Below, piece by piece: positions 25,035-32,930 of a stretch of DNA of 64,000 bases. The stretch is from Gracilinema caldarium (lineage in GTDB: Bacteria > Spirochaetota > Spirochaetia > Treponematales > Breznakiellaceae), in NCBI RefSeq assembly GCF_029265695.1, contig NZ_JAJUHW010000007.1:1-64000 (forward strand), given 5' to 3'. A program made the translations under genes and the position numbers. Position 1 is the stretch's first letter, and every line of letters begins with the position of its first letter. The notes under the pieces were generated by a model. It ran no database searches, had not been told where the DNA came from, and saw nothing but the letters and a program-made list of their open reading frames with translations.

Positions 25035-25394
25035 ATGAACGCAGTATTAGGCACCATTGAATATGGTGCAAATGGAGTAGTAAGTCAGGTACATCCCCCA
25101 GTGCTGAAGACCATGAAAGCAAAAGCCAATAATGGGATCCTGGCGGCGGGCCTTGTAGTCGCGAAGGATAGTAACGGCGACCTCGTTGCGTACAACCCGG
25201 GGGGCACTGCGCCAGTAAACGCCGCAGTCGGCGTACTTGTGCAGGATTGCGATACCGCCACCGACAACGCTGCGGTGGTACTCCGGCACGGCACCGTGGT
25301 GCTGAATAAGCTCAAGGTTGGATCCGGCACTCCTGGGGAAACCGATCTTGCCGCCCTCGAAGCGCTTGGTATCTTTGCCGTAGCAGGCAACTAA
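25035..25394 (+). CDS. Capsid decoration protein
   Basis: A 119-residue protein with the all-beta, Gly/Ala-rich make-up of lambda D/DUF2190-type decoration proteins (NNGILAAGLVVAKDSNGDLV, then PVNAAVGVLVQD). It has AGGAGG before the ATG. It lies between the protease and the major capsid protein, as in lambda-like heads, and should stabilise the capsid after expansion. Confidence 0.75.
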   Translation: MNAVLGTIEYGANGVVSQVHPPVLKTMKAKANNGILAAGLVVAKDSNGDLVAYNPGGTAPVNAAVGVLVQDCDTATDNAAVVLRHGTVVLNKLKVGSGTPGETDLAALEALGIFAVAGN

Positions 25395-25409
25395 AAGAAG
25401 GAGACAACT

Positions 25410-26381
25410 ATGGACCTTAAAAAATTTTTTACCCGTGAAGCGATTGTCGAAAGCCTTTCACGGCTTCCAGAACTGAAAACCCCTGTTATGGACCTGCTCT
25501 ACATCGATCGGAGAAATCATCCCTTTCCGGTGGTTGGGTATAAGGATATGAACCTTCCTGCGGGCAATATCCCTGTTGTGCGCCGCGGGAGCCAGTCTTA
25601 TTCCCTCGCACCTACCGGCGGCAACGTGTCAATGATTGAAGTACAGCCGGTAAATCCAAGTGTCTTTTTAAGCGCCGCAGACCTGAACAACCTCAAGCTT
25701 CTTGATCCTTCCGGGCAGCAGACTTATATCGATAACCAGATCGATAACCTTCGCCGAGCCTGTCGCGCCACTGCGGAAGCCCTTGCGGCCCAGTCTCTTA
25801 CGGGCAAAATTTCTTATCCTCTCCAGGCAGACGGCGGAGCGTTCCTTACCTACGACGTTGACTACGGAACCCCCGCATCGGTGACCGTAGCAAAGAAGTG
25901 GGACGCCTCCGACGCGAAAGTCGCTGATATTATCAAGTCTCTGGGGCAGATGGTCGACGCCCTTAAGAAAACTGCCCCTGCCATGGACGTGGTATTCCTC
26001 TGCGGCTTTGACGTATACGCTACTCTGGTGGATAAAATCGGCGCACTGCCCAACAGCGCCATTGCGCAGGTGGGGGCCGACTACATCAGCATCGGCGGCG
26101 TCGCAAAGGTGCAGCTCCTCTCAGCAAACTACATCGACATCCCGACCGGCAATGCGGTAAGCGCCATCCCTGCGAAAACTATTCTCGCCATCGACCGCTC
26201 AAGCGGCTTTAAACTCATGTATGCGGCTCTGGACAACATGGACGCTGGCCTTGTCGCCATGCCCTTCTTTGCCCAGCCGGTTACCACTCAGGATCCAAGC
26301 GGTGTGAAGATCATCGGCGAATCGAAGCCACTCCCCGTGCCCAATGTAAAGGGCATCGTAAAAGCGGTTGTACTGACCTAA
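25410..26381 (+). CDS. Major capsid protein (lambda E type)
   Basis: A 323-residue HK97-fold coat protein of the gpE family. The opening MDLKKFFTREAIVESLSRLP and the segments RRGSQSYSLAPTGG, VVFLCGFDVYATLVDKIG and the C-terminal TQDPSGVKIIGESKPLPV are as in that family. Purified virions should be dominated by this protein. RBS AAGGAG precedes the ATG. Mu itself uses a different coat protein (gpT), so the head is a mosaic of Mu-type packaging genes and a lambda-type shell. Confidence 0.85.
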   Translation: MDLKKFFTREAIVESLSRLPELKTPVMDLLYIDRRNHPFPVVGYKDMNLPAGNIPVVRRGSQSYSLAPTGGNVSMIEVQPVNPSVFLSAADLNNLKLLDPSGQQTYIDNQIDNLRRACRATAEALAAQSLTGKISYPLQADGGAFLTYDVDYGTPASVTVAKKWDASDAKVADIIKSLGQMVDALKKTAPAMDVVFLCGFDVYATLVDKIGALPNSAIAQVGADYISIGGVAKVQLLSANYIDIPTGNAVSAIPAKTILAIDRSSGFKLMYAALDNMDAGLVAMPFFAQPVTTQDPSGVKIIGESKPLPVPNVKGIVKAVVLT

Positions 26382-26397
26382 TAAAAAGGAGTAAGTG

Positions 26398-26853
26398 ATG
26401 GAGCTTACCGGATTTGACGACCTGCTTGAAAGCCGCGGCAGCGCGGCCACAAAAGCATACACCGCGAGCCAAGCTGTATCCGGCGCTCCCATCACTGCAG
26501 ATGAGATAAAGAACCGGCTTGCTCCCAGGCTCTACGACCAACTGTCTGACGGAACCGATGAAACGGTCGTTCGGGCGAGTGAGCGGGCGGTGCTCCATGT
26601 GGCGGCTATCTATAGCCGCCTGGGGCGTACCCTCAACCTCGATGACCCGGTAAGCCGCGAAGTGGCAACCCTCTTTACGGTGTATGAACTGCACCTGGCT
26701 CTGGGAAACGAAGAAGCGGGCCGGGAATATCGGCTTAAAGCAAAAGACATGATTAATGCCGCCTACGGGGACTATCCTGAGGCAGAGAAGCCCGTGAGCG
26801 ACAAGCCTGCTATTGGGGCCATCACGGTACCCGGTAAAAAGGACTGGCCATGA
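26398..26853 (+). CDS. Head-tail connector (gp36/DUF1320-like)
   Basis: A 151-residue, mainly helical protein (ITADEIKNRLAPRLYDQLSD, then AAIYSRLGRTLNLDDPVSRE) that resembles head completion/adaptor proteins. It sits between the capsid and the tail-completion genes, where Mu-like phages have gp36. ATG 26398 follows AAGGAG; the in-frame GTG 3 bp upstream is less likely. Its stop overlaps the next gene by 4 bp. Confidence 0.65.
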   Translation: MELTGFDDLLESRGSAATKAYTASQAVSGAPITADEIKNRLAPRLYDQLSDGTDETVVRASERAVLHVAAIYSRLGRTLNLDDPVSREVATLFTVYELHLALGNEEAGREYRLKAKDMINAAYGDYPEAEKPVSDKPAIGAITVPGKKDWP

Positions 26854-27413
26854 TCGTTGATGAACTTGAAGGACGGCTAAAGAACCCGGCAATCCTCGAT
26901 CGTATCGGGGGTATCGCAGTTTCATTGGTGCAAAAGAACATCGAACAAGGTTCCTGGGCGCCGAATGCGGGCCTTACTGCGGCAGTTAAGCAGGGCAACA
27001 AGCCGCTGCGAGACCGAGGACAACTCTTGTCCTCTATCACCTACAGAGCTGAGGGAAGCAAAGTCGTTGTTGGAACAAACCACCCGGCGGCGGAGCTCCT
27101 CCATAATGGCGGTACCGTGCGGCCGGTGAAAAGCAAGGCCCTGGCGATCCCTGCGGGTCCCTGGGTACGGACGATGATGCGCGGAACTGACCTGAGCCCC
27201 CGCATTTTGCTCGATCAGCTCCGTGGGTCTGGTTGGTCAATTTGGCGGCAAGGGAATGTTATCCTCGGGCGCAAGCAGAGGAGCAAAGAACCGCTCCCAC
27301 TCTTTATCCTGCGGACCACCGTTACGGTTCCCGCGCGGCCCTTTATGCGACTCCCCCCGGAGTCGGTGCGGCAGTTAAGCGATGTCCTGAACCGGGAGCT
27401 TTTGGAGGGCTAA
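26850..27413 (+). CDS. Virion morphogenesis/tail completion protein (Mu gpG-like)
   Basis: A 187-residue protein with the pattern of the phage virion morphogenesis family (P2 gpS/Mu gpG): KPLRDRGQLLSSITYRAEG, then VVVGTNHPAAELLHNGGTVR and a C-terminal FMRLPPESVRQLSDVL. It should close the head-tail interface. It overlaps upstream by 4 bp and is followed at once by the next gene. Confidence 0.78.
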   Translation: MIVDELEGRLKNPAILDRIGGIAVSLVQKNIEQGSWAPNAGLTAAVKQGNKPLRDRGQLLSSITYRAEGSKVVVGTNHPAAELLHNGGTVRPVKSKALAIPAGPWVRTMMRGTDLSPRILLDQLRGSGWSIWRQGNVILGRKQRSKEPLPLFILRTTVTVPARPFMRLPPESVRQLSDVLNRELLEG

Positions 27414-27414
27414 G

Positions 27415-27849
27415 GTGACTACGGCGGAAGCGCTTAATTTATTCGAGGCGCAACTTAAAGCAGCTTGCGCTCCTTTGGGTGTAAAGGTACTCCGGGCCCC
27501 GCTAGCAATAAAGGAGCCGGGGCTTGTAGTGCGGATCGTGCCCCGAAAGCCCTTTCCGCTTGTGCGCACCACAGGAGAGCGGGCTCAGGCTCGCAAGGCC
27601 TTATCCGTTGCCGTCCTGATCCAGAACCGCATCGACAGTGACCGGGCAATGGTTAAGTACCTGGCCCTGGCGGATCTTTTGGTTGATGTGAGCAACGAGA
27701 TGACGCGGCTTGTAGAAACTACGAGCACCGTATCTGGCAGCCGTATTGTCTGGGCCACAAGCCCAGAAGAGGCGATCTTTGACGACCCCGCTGACGATAG
27801 CGTGGTATGGCTCCGTGATGAGTGGCGAGTAACAATTTACATCCCGTAA
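27415..27849 (+). CDS. Tail terminator-like protein (gp37 position)
   Basis: A 144-residue protein that starts with GTG at 27415, after GGAGGG. It has an alpha/beta pattern (LVVRIVPRKPFPLV, then SVAVLIQNRIDSDRAM and WLRDEWRVTIYIP) consistent with tail terminator proteins that cap the tail tube. The function is inferred mainly from position between the completion protein and the tail tube. Confidence 0.55.
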   Translation: MTTAEALNLFEAQLKAACAPLGVKVLRAPLAIKEPGLVVRIVPRKPFPLVRTTGERAQARKALSVAVLIQNRIDSDRAMVKYLALADLLVDVSNEMTRLVETTSTVSGSRIVWATSPEEAIFDDPADDSVVWLRDEWRVTIYIP

Positions 27850-27858
27850 GGAGGGGAT

Positions 27859-28056
27859 ATGACAAGGCTCGATGAAATAAAAAACGCCACCGACGTCGTG
27901 GCGACGCACCGTTACGAGAACGGGCGGCTTGTGGCAACTGTATACAAGAGCTCCCTGGGCGAAGCGGAAGAGCGCTATACCCAGCGAGAGGAATCACTAT
28001 ACGCCGAGGGCAGCGAAGTAAGCTCCCCAGCGGAAGACAAACCTAAACGGAGGTAA
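27859..28056 (+). CDS. Small tail-region protein (gp38/DUF2635 position)
   Basis: A 65-residue basic protein (MTRLDEIKNATDVVATHRYE at the start, PKRR at the end) with GGAGGGG before the ATG. In Mu-like phages a protein of this size separates the tail terminator from the tube/sheath gene. No motif beyond that is visible. Confidence 0.5.
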   Translation: MTRLDEIKNATDVVATHRYENGRLVATVYKSSLGEAEERYTQREESLYAEGSEVSSPAEDKPKRR

Positions 28057-28058
28057 TT

Positions 28059-28733
28059 ATGGCGGCGGAAATGCTTACCCTAATCGGGGACGACGCAACC
28101 ATCGAAAAAGTAGAGTTTGGCACCGAACAAGTCGGTGATGGGACCAAAACCTTCGACACCCTCGCCGGAGGCACCGGCAAAGGAAAAGGAGAATGGCTTA
28201 TCACCGCTAAAGCGGCAACAGGATCAATATTTGGAAGCCTTAAAGTCGGCGATCTTTTCCCCGCCGATGGGACCGAGATCCCCGCGGTAGGCGACAAGGC
28301 AAAACTCGTAACCGCGACCCCATTCCTGGATGCCACGAGTTGGACTGCGAGTTTTTCTGCAAAAGAGGTAGAGACTACTCGGCTTATCAATACCATGCAG
28401 ACCTACCGCAAGGGCAAGGCTGATGCGGAGGGCGCCGTAAAAGGTATATTTACTCTCGGTGTAACCGGAGAGCCCGGCGGTCTCCTCAATCAGTTCGTTA
28501 AGATCGTAAAAAAAGACAGCAGCTCCGTGACGGTGAGCGAGATCAACTCCGCTCCGATCTACATCCGGGGTGTTATCCGCAACACCAACAAGAGCGGCGA
28601 GACCCTGGCTTTCCTCTTTGCCCAGATTGAGCTGTATGGCGTCAACCTCGGAGCAGAATCTGGCAACAAGCAGGAGTACAGCTCCAAGTTCCGCTTTGTA
28701 TCGGATCCTGTCTACTACGAACGAACCATTTAA
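28059..28733 (+). CDS. Major tail tube protein
   Basis: A 224-residue, Gly/Thr/Ala-rich beta protein (AAEMLTLIGDDATIEKVEFG at the start, SKFRFVSDPVYYERTI at the end). It is placed directly before the frameshifted tail chaperone and tape-measure genes, which marks it as the siphovirus tail tube subunit. There is no sheath gene anywhere in the module. RBS GGAGG precedes the ATG at 28059. Confidence 0.72.
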   Translation: MAAEMLTLIGDDATIEKVEFGTEQVGDGTKTFDTLAGGTGKGKGEWLITAKAATGSIFGSLKVGDLFPADGTEIPAVGDKAKLVTATPFLDATSWTASFSAKEVETTRLINTMQTYRKGKADAEGAVKGIFTLGVTGEPGGLLNQFVKIVKKDSSSVTVSEINSAPIYIRGVIRNTNKSGETLAFLFAQIELYGVNLGAESGNKQEYSSKFRFVSDPVYYERTI

Positions 28734-28746
28734 CTAAGGAGTAGCT

Positions 28747-29139
28747 ATGGAACTTGATTTTAGCTCTAAACTAACCTACGTTCCCAAATTTAATGGCAAT
28801 AGAGAAGCCTCGGCCGCTGAACAATTTACCGTCGTGTATCGAAATCCAACCCCAGCACTAAAGTCCCGCCTCCTTCCGCGACCTGAGCTCCGCTTCCGTA
28901 TCGACAACGAGGGCCGGGTTGCAGGTGGCGAGACCATTGTATCTCAAGACCGCAAAGCAATTATCGACGGCATGCTTGTACGCATCGATGGCCTCTCCTA
29001 CAAGCTTGACGGCGAAACAAAACTGATTACCGACGCCAAGACGCTCTGGGAGGCTCCTATCGTGTTCGACGAGCTTATCGATGAGCTCGCTGATCACTTT
29101 AGAAACGAACTTGAAAAGAAGGTAGATCAAAAAAACTGA
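28747..29139 (+). CDS. Tail assembly chaperone G
   Basis: A 130-residue protein (MELDFSSKLTYVPKFNGNRE at the start) made when ribosomes do not shift. It ends at TGA 29137-29139, directly after the slippery sequence A_AAA_AAC (29130-29136). With the -1 frame protein below it forms the G/GT pair that coats the tape measure during tail assembly in lambda-like phages. The functional assignment rests on the frameshift and on the position before the tape measure; sequence similarity to lambda G is not apparent by eye. Confidence 0.8.
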   Translation: MELDFSSKLTYVPKFNGNREASAAEQFTVVYRNPTPALKSRLLPRPELRFRIDNEGRVAGGETIVSQDRKAIIDGMLVRIDGLSYKLDGETKLITDAKTLWEAPIVFDELIDELADHFRNELEKKVDQKN

Positions 29140-29172
29140 GAATCGCTTACCGTCTCTTCAGGGACGGTAAGC
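29130..29172 (+). promoter_or_regulatory. Programmed -1 frameshift signal
   Basis: Heptamer A_AAA_AAC in the 0-frame (29130-29136), stop TGA directly after it and an 8-nt spacer. A 12-bp stem follows (29145-29156 with 29161-29172: ten Watson-Crick pairs GCTTACCGTC/GACGGTAAGC plus U-G and C-G) closed by a UUCA loop. All elements match known -1 shift sites. Confidence 0.92.
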
Positions 29173-29456
29173 ATCAAGCAAAAGTGCGGCCGGAACGGCT
29201 CGACGCTCCGCTTTCTACCGGCGTCACCGATCCGGCTACCGGGGAGCCCGTGTTTATCACCTACCGGGAGATCCCTAAATATGTAAACGATGAGTTTTTC
29301 CAGGCCTATAGCTGGTATGCGCTGGTAAAACTCCTTGAGTATCCGCCCTATCCCGGCGGATGGATGGACTGGCCGGCAGTGGCGGTCGATGTGCTTGCGG
29401 CCTTTACCCTTGAGCAGAATCTTATGGAGCAGGAAGCCCTGGCAGAAAAGAAATGA
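29136..29456 (+). CDS. T domain of the G-T frameshift product
   Basis: Reached by a -1 slip on A_AAA_AAC, this frame continues KKLRIAYRLFRDGKHQAKVR and then RPERLDAPLSTGV to TGA 29456, adding 106 residues to G (total about 236). An internal ATG at 29184 exists but has no ribosome site, in line with expression only by shifting. It overlaps the tape-measure start by 4 bp. In lambda the T part binds the tape measure/tube, and only a small fraction of ribosomes shift. Confidence 0.82.
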   Translation: MRIAYRLFRDGKHQAKVRPERLDAPLSTGVTDPATGEPVFITYREIPKYVNDEFFQAYSWYALVKLLEYPPYPGGWMDWPAVAVDVLAAFTLEQNLMEQEALAEKK

Positions 29457-32400
29457 CCGAAGAAAAACTCCGACTTGAAATACAAATCGAAGTCCAGAAA
29501 GCCCTGGCCAGTCTCAAGCAAACGCAGACAGACATTAAAAAACTGTCCCAGGACGTTAAAAGCCTGGGACCTTCTACCGAACAGACCAAGGCAATAATTG
29601 CCAATCTTAATAAAGAAATTCAGTCATCCGCCCAGTTTGCCCGTCTTATGGGAAACGAAGCACAGGGTCTTAAAGAAAAACAGCAAGCCCTGCAGGCAGC
29701 GATGCGTCAGCTTATCGACCAGGGCCTGGATCCCCAATCTGAACAGCTCCAAGACTTAAAGCGCCAGTATGATGAAACTGGCGAAAAGCTTGAAAATATG
29801 GGGGAAGGGGCTAACGCACTAGAAGCAAAACTCATGAAGCTTGCCGAATCGGGGACCTTTGCCATCATGGCAAAGCAGGTTGCCCAGTTTGCGGCAGCGT
29901 CTGTCACCGCCTTTGCAGAAGCCGAGCAGTCCGCTAAGCGCCTCGAGATGGCCATGGCAATGCGTGGCTCCGCTGACGGCGCAGAACGGATTGCTAAGTT
30001 TGCCTCAGAGCTGCAAACCCTCACAGGAGCAAGCGACGATTACGTAAAGCAGCTCGCCGCCGAGCTTGCTATGCAGGGCAAAAGCGAATCGCAGATAAAG
30101 CAGATCCTTACCGTTGCGGCAGACCTATCAGCGGTGACGGGACAAGACCTCGCATCCAGCGTCCAGGAACTCACCGGCACCCTCTCTGGTATGGTTGGCC
30201 ACATAGGCAGGTCTATTCCGCAACTTAAAGACCTCACCGAGGAAGAGCTCAAGGCGGGCAAGGCTATTGAAATTGTAGGGCGGCTCTATGCCGGCTCCGC
30301 ACAGACCATGAGCAGCACCAGCGCCGTTGCATTTAAGCGCATGAAGGAAACAGTAGGAGACCTATCAGAGGCGATCGGCGAAGTGCTTGCCCCAGTCTTT
30401 ACCCTTGCTGCAAATGCGGTTACCACCCTCGCAGGAGCAATGGCCAATGCGGGGCCTGTAGTAAAGATGGTCATGGGAGGAGCAGTAGCAGCTTTGGCTG
30501 CGGGTCTTGCAGCATTGGCCATAAAAGCGGGCATCGCTGCCGCTGCTCAGTGGACCCACTTTGCAGCACTCCAGGCTGTAAATGCCGCAATGGCCGTTAC
30601 CAACCCTCTGCTTATCGCTGGTATCGCTGCTGCTACCGCTGCGGCTGTCGCCGTTACCGCGTACGCCGTATCGCAGGCTAATGCTGCCAAGGCAACCTCC
30701 TCCGGGATTGATGCCCACAATACCGCCGCAAAAAGTTTTGACGCCACCGCCACTGCCGTAGACCGGGCAAAAAAAGCCCTCGAAGCATACAAGAACAGCC
30801 TTAAGGATAAATCTATTGCCGAGCTCCAGGCAACCATGGCCACCCTCCAGGGCCAGCTTGTGGATTATCACTCCAAAGCCGCTTACTCCCGCTACTACAT
30901 GGAGGCCATAGCGGATACCCAGAACCAAATCAAAGTCGTCGAAGCCCTCTTGCAGCAGAAGAAGGATGAGGTTGCCAGCAAGTGGAAGCAGCAATGGGCC
31001 GAAACCTATCAACAGTTCCAGGCCCAGCAGAGCGGCGACCCCTATGCAGAAATCGAGCTGGAGCGGAAGAAAAAGCTCGAAGACGCTGCCCAAGCCTATA
31101 TCGGTAAGGCAAACAAGGAAACCATCGACCAGATAAACACCTACTACGATGCCGAGCGTCGTAAAGTAGCCCAGTCCATTGCCCTTGCAGAACGGGAGCA
31201 ACTCGCAAAAATCACCGAGACCCGAATTGACGACCTCGAGCTTGAGCGGGATAAGACTCTTGCATCCTTCCGGGGCACCGAAGAAGCCCGCTCACAAATT
31301 GCTGCATACTATGAACGCCTTATTACCCAGACAAAACAGGATGAGGCAAAGAAAGCCGCTCAGGCAGCACAAGAAAGTACACTGAAAAACGCAGAATTTG
31401 AAGCGTCACTTACTGAGAGTCGTGTTGATGATCTTAAAGTAGAGATGCAACGGAGGCTCGCGTCTTTTGAAGGAACGGAAGAGCAAAAAGCACAACTTGC
31501 CGCTTGGTATGCTAAAAAAATCAGTGAAACTGAGCAAGACGAGGCCAAAAAAGCTGCCGATGCCCGCATCAAAGCGATGAAAGAAGCCTTTGAGCAACAA
31601 AAAGCCATGGCGCTCCAGAATAAGGATTGGTTTGGCTATGCCAGCGCCGTGGTGCAGGAAAAGGCCGCTAGCGCGGAAGTTGGAAAAATGGCGGGCTTTG
31701 CAGGCGGGTTTGCCGCAAACCCAGTACTAATACTCATCGAAGCGGCCGCTGACTTCGTGCTTTCTATCGAGAATGTAACAAAAGTTCTTAATCCCTTCAA
31801 AACTATTTTTGAAGGCGCTCGAACACTTTTGGAGCCCCTTATAAACGATGCATTACAGCCCCTGGTGGATCTCCTTACCGATGTGGGCGAGATACTCGCA
31901 CAGGTGCTCGCCCCTATCATCAGCAGTCTCGCCATAGGCCTGCGGCTCTTTGCAGCGGTTTTGCAGGTAGCGCAATTGCCGATTAAGTTTCTGGGACAGG
32001 CCCTTGCCTGGCTCAATGATAGGGTCATTGTCCCGGTTGGGAACGCTATCATCGACCTCATCAATGGGGTTATTGGGGCCATAAACTGGGCCCTTGGCTG
32101 GGCAGGGGTTAATATCAGCTACATTGAGCGCCTCAAAACAACCACAGAAATTGCTGAGCAAGAAGCGATTATAAAAAAGAAAATGGAGGAAATCTCCGAC
32201 CAGATGCAGGCCCTCCGGGACGACTTTTCCCGCCGACGGCAGGAAATAAACGACGCATACCAGAAAAACCTGTCGAGTCTGCGAAAACTCCTTGAAATTG
32301 GCGCCTTAGGAGAAGAGGAGTACGCCCGCCGGGTAACGACCCTCAATGTCCAGAAAGAACAGGCAATCGCGTTACTCGATCAAACCGAAAAGAGCCAGCT

Positions 32401-32929
32401 CACGGAGCTTCAGAAAATCTACGACCAGCTCAGCAAGGGAATCAATGTATACACCCAGAACGGCAGTGCCCCATCCTCATCAAGCAGTGCCCCGAATCCT
32501 AATAATACGAGTGCTCTCCAGGATGCCGCAATTGGTGCGGTCTCTGGAGCCGCAGTAGGGGCAGGCATTGGAAGTATCATTCCGGGTATTGGAACGGCAA
32601 TTGGCGCGGCTGTTGGCGGCGTCGTTGGTACCATCGGTGGGGCTATTGGTGGTCTCTTTGGCTGGTGGGACGTTGGAGCTGTCGAGTTGCCACAGGATAT
32701 GGCCGGTGTAGTGCACAAAGGCGAAATGATCGTCCCCGCAACCTTTGCTGAGGGTATCCGCTCTGGAAAACTCACGCTCGGATCAGGGGTATCCTCAGGG
32801 AGAGCTGAGGTCTACAACATCACCGTCAACGTAGAAGGCTCTGTAAAAACCGAATCAGACCTTGTGGACTCTATTGCCCTTGCGCTGGCTAAAAAACGAT
32901 CTCGCAACTTACTACCCGCAGGAGTCTAG
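29453..32929 (+). CDS. Tail tape-measure protein
   Basis: An 1158-residue protein whose length should set the tail length. The N-terminal about 130 residues are coiled coil, followed by a tail-family core (TGASDDYVKQLAAELAMQGK region) and an Ala-rich hydrophobic segment (about 335-400). Next is a coiled coil with internal near-repeats (TRIDDLELERDKTLASFRGTE and SRVDDLKVEMQRRLASFEGTE-like units, each shortened here). A Gly/Ala-rich membrane-active region lies near 1030-1080. The length suggests a long flexible, non-contractile tail. It overlaps the T frame by 4 bp. Confidence 0.92.
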   Translation: MTEEKLRLEIQIEVQKALASLKQTQTDIKKLSQDVKSLGPSTEQTKAIIANLNKEIQSSAQFARLMGNEAQGLKEKQQALQAAMRQLIDQGLDPQSEQLQDLKRQYDETGEKLENMGEGANALEAKLMKLAESGTFAIMAKQVAQFAAASVTAFAEAEQSAKRLEMAMAMRGSADGAERIAKFASELQTLTGASDDYVKQLAAELAMQGKSESQIKQILTVAADLSAVTGQDLASSVQELTGTLSGMVGHIGRSIPQLKDLTEEELKAGKAIEIVGRLYAGSAQTMSSTSAVAFKRMKETVGDLSEAIGEVLAPVFTLAANAVTTLAGAMANAGPVVKMVMGGAVAALAAGLAALAIKAGIAAAAQWTHFAALQAVNAAMAVTNPLLIAGIAAATAAAVAVTAYAVSQANAAKATSSGIDAHNTAAKSFDATATAVDRAKKALEAYKNSLKDKSIAELQATMATLQGQLVDYHSKAAYSRYYMEAIADTQNQIKVVEALLQQKKDEVASKWKQQWAETYQQFQAQQSGDPYAEIELERKKKLEDAAQAYIGKANKETIDQINTYYDAERRKVAQSIALAEREQLAKITETRIDDLELERDKTLASFRGTEEARSQIAAYYERLITQTKQDEAKKAAQAAQESTLKNAEFEASLTESRVDDLKVEMQRRLASFEGTEEQKAQLAAWYAKKISETEQDEAKKAADARIKAMKEAFEQQKAMALQNKDWFGYASAVVQEKAASAEVGKMAGFAGGFAANPVLILIEAAADFVLSIENVTKVLNPFKTIFEGARTLLEPLINDALQPLVDLLTDVGEILAQVLAPIISSLAIGLRLFAAVLQVAQLPIKFLGQALAWLNDRVIVPVGNAIIDLINGVIGAINWALGWAGVNISYIERLKTTTEIAEQEAIIKKKMEEISDQMQALRDDFSRRRQEINDAYQKNLSSLRKLLEIGALGEEEYARRVTTLNVQKEQAIALLDQTEKSQLTELQKIYDQLSKGINVYTQNGSAPSSSSSAPNPNNTSALQDAAIGAVSGAAVGAGIGSIIPGIGTAIGAAVGGVVGTIGGAIGGLFGWWDVGAVELPQDMAGVVHKGEMIVPATFAEGIRSGKLTLGSGVSSGRAEVYNITVNVEGSVKTESDLVDSIALALAKKRSRNLLPAGV

Positions 32930-32930
32930 C

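Noticed and set aside
30365-31201. 278-codon minus-strand open frame in the tape-measure gene
   Set aside because: It is a shadow of the Ala-rich tape-measure coding sequence; composition is Gly/Leu/Ser low-complexity with no family signal.
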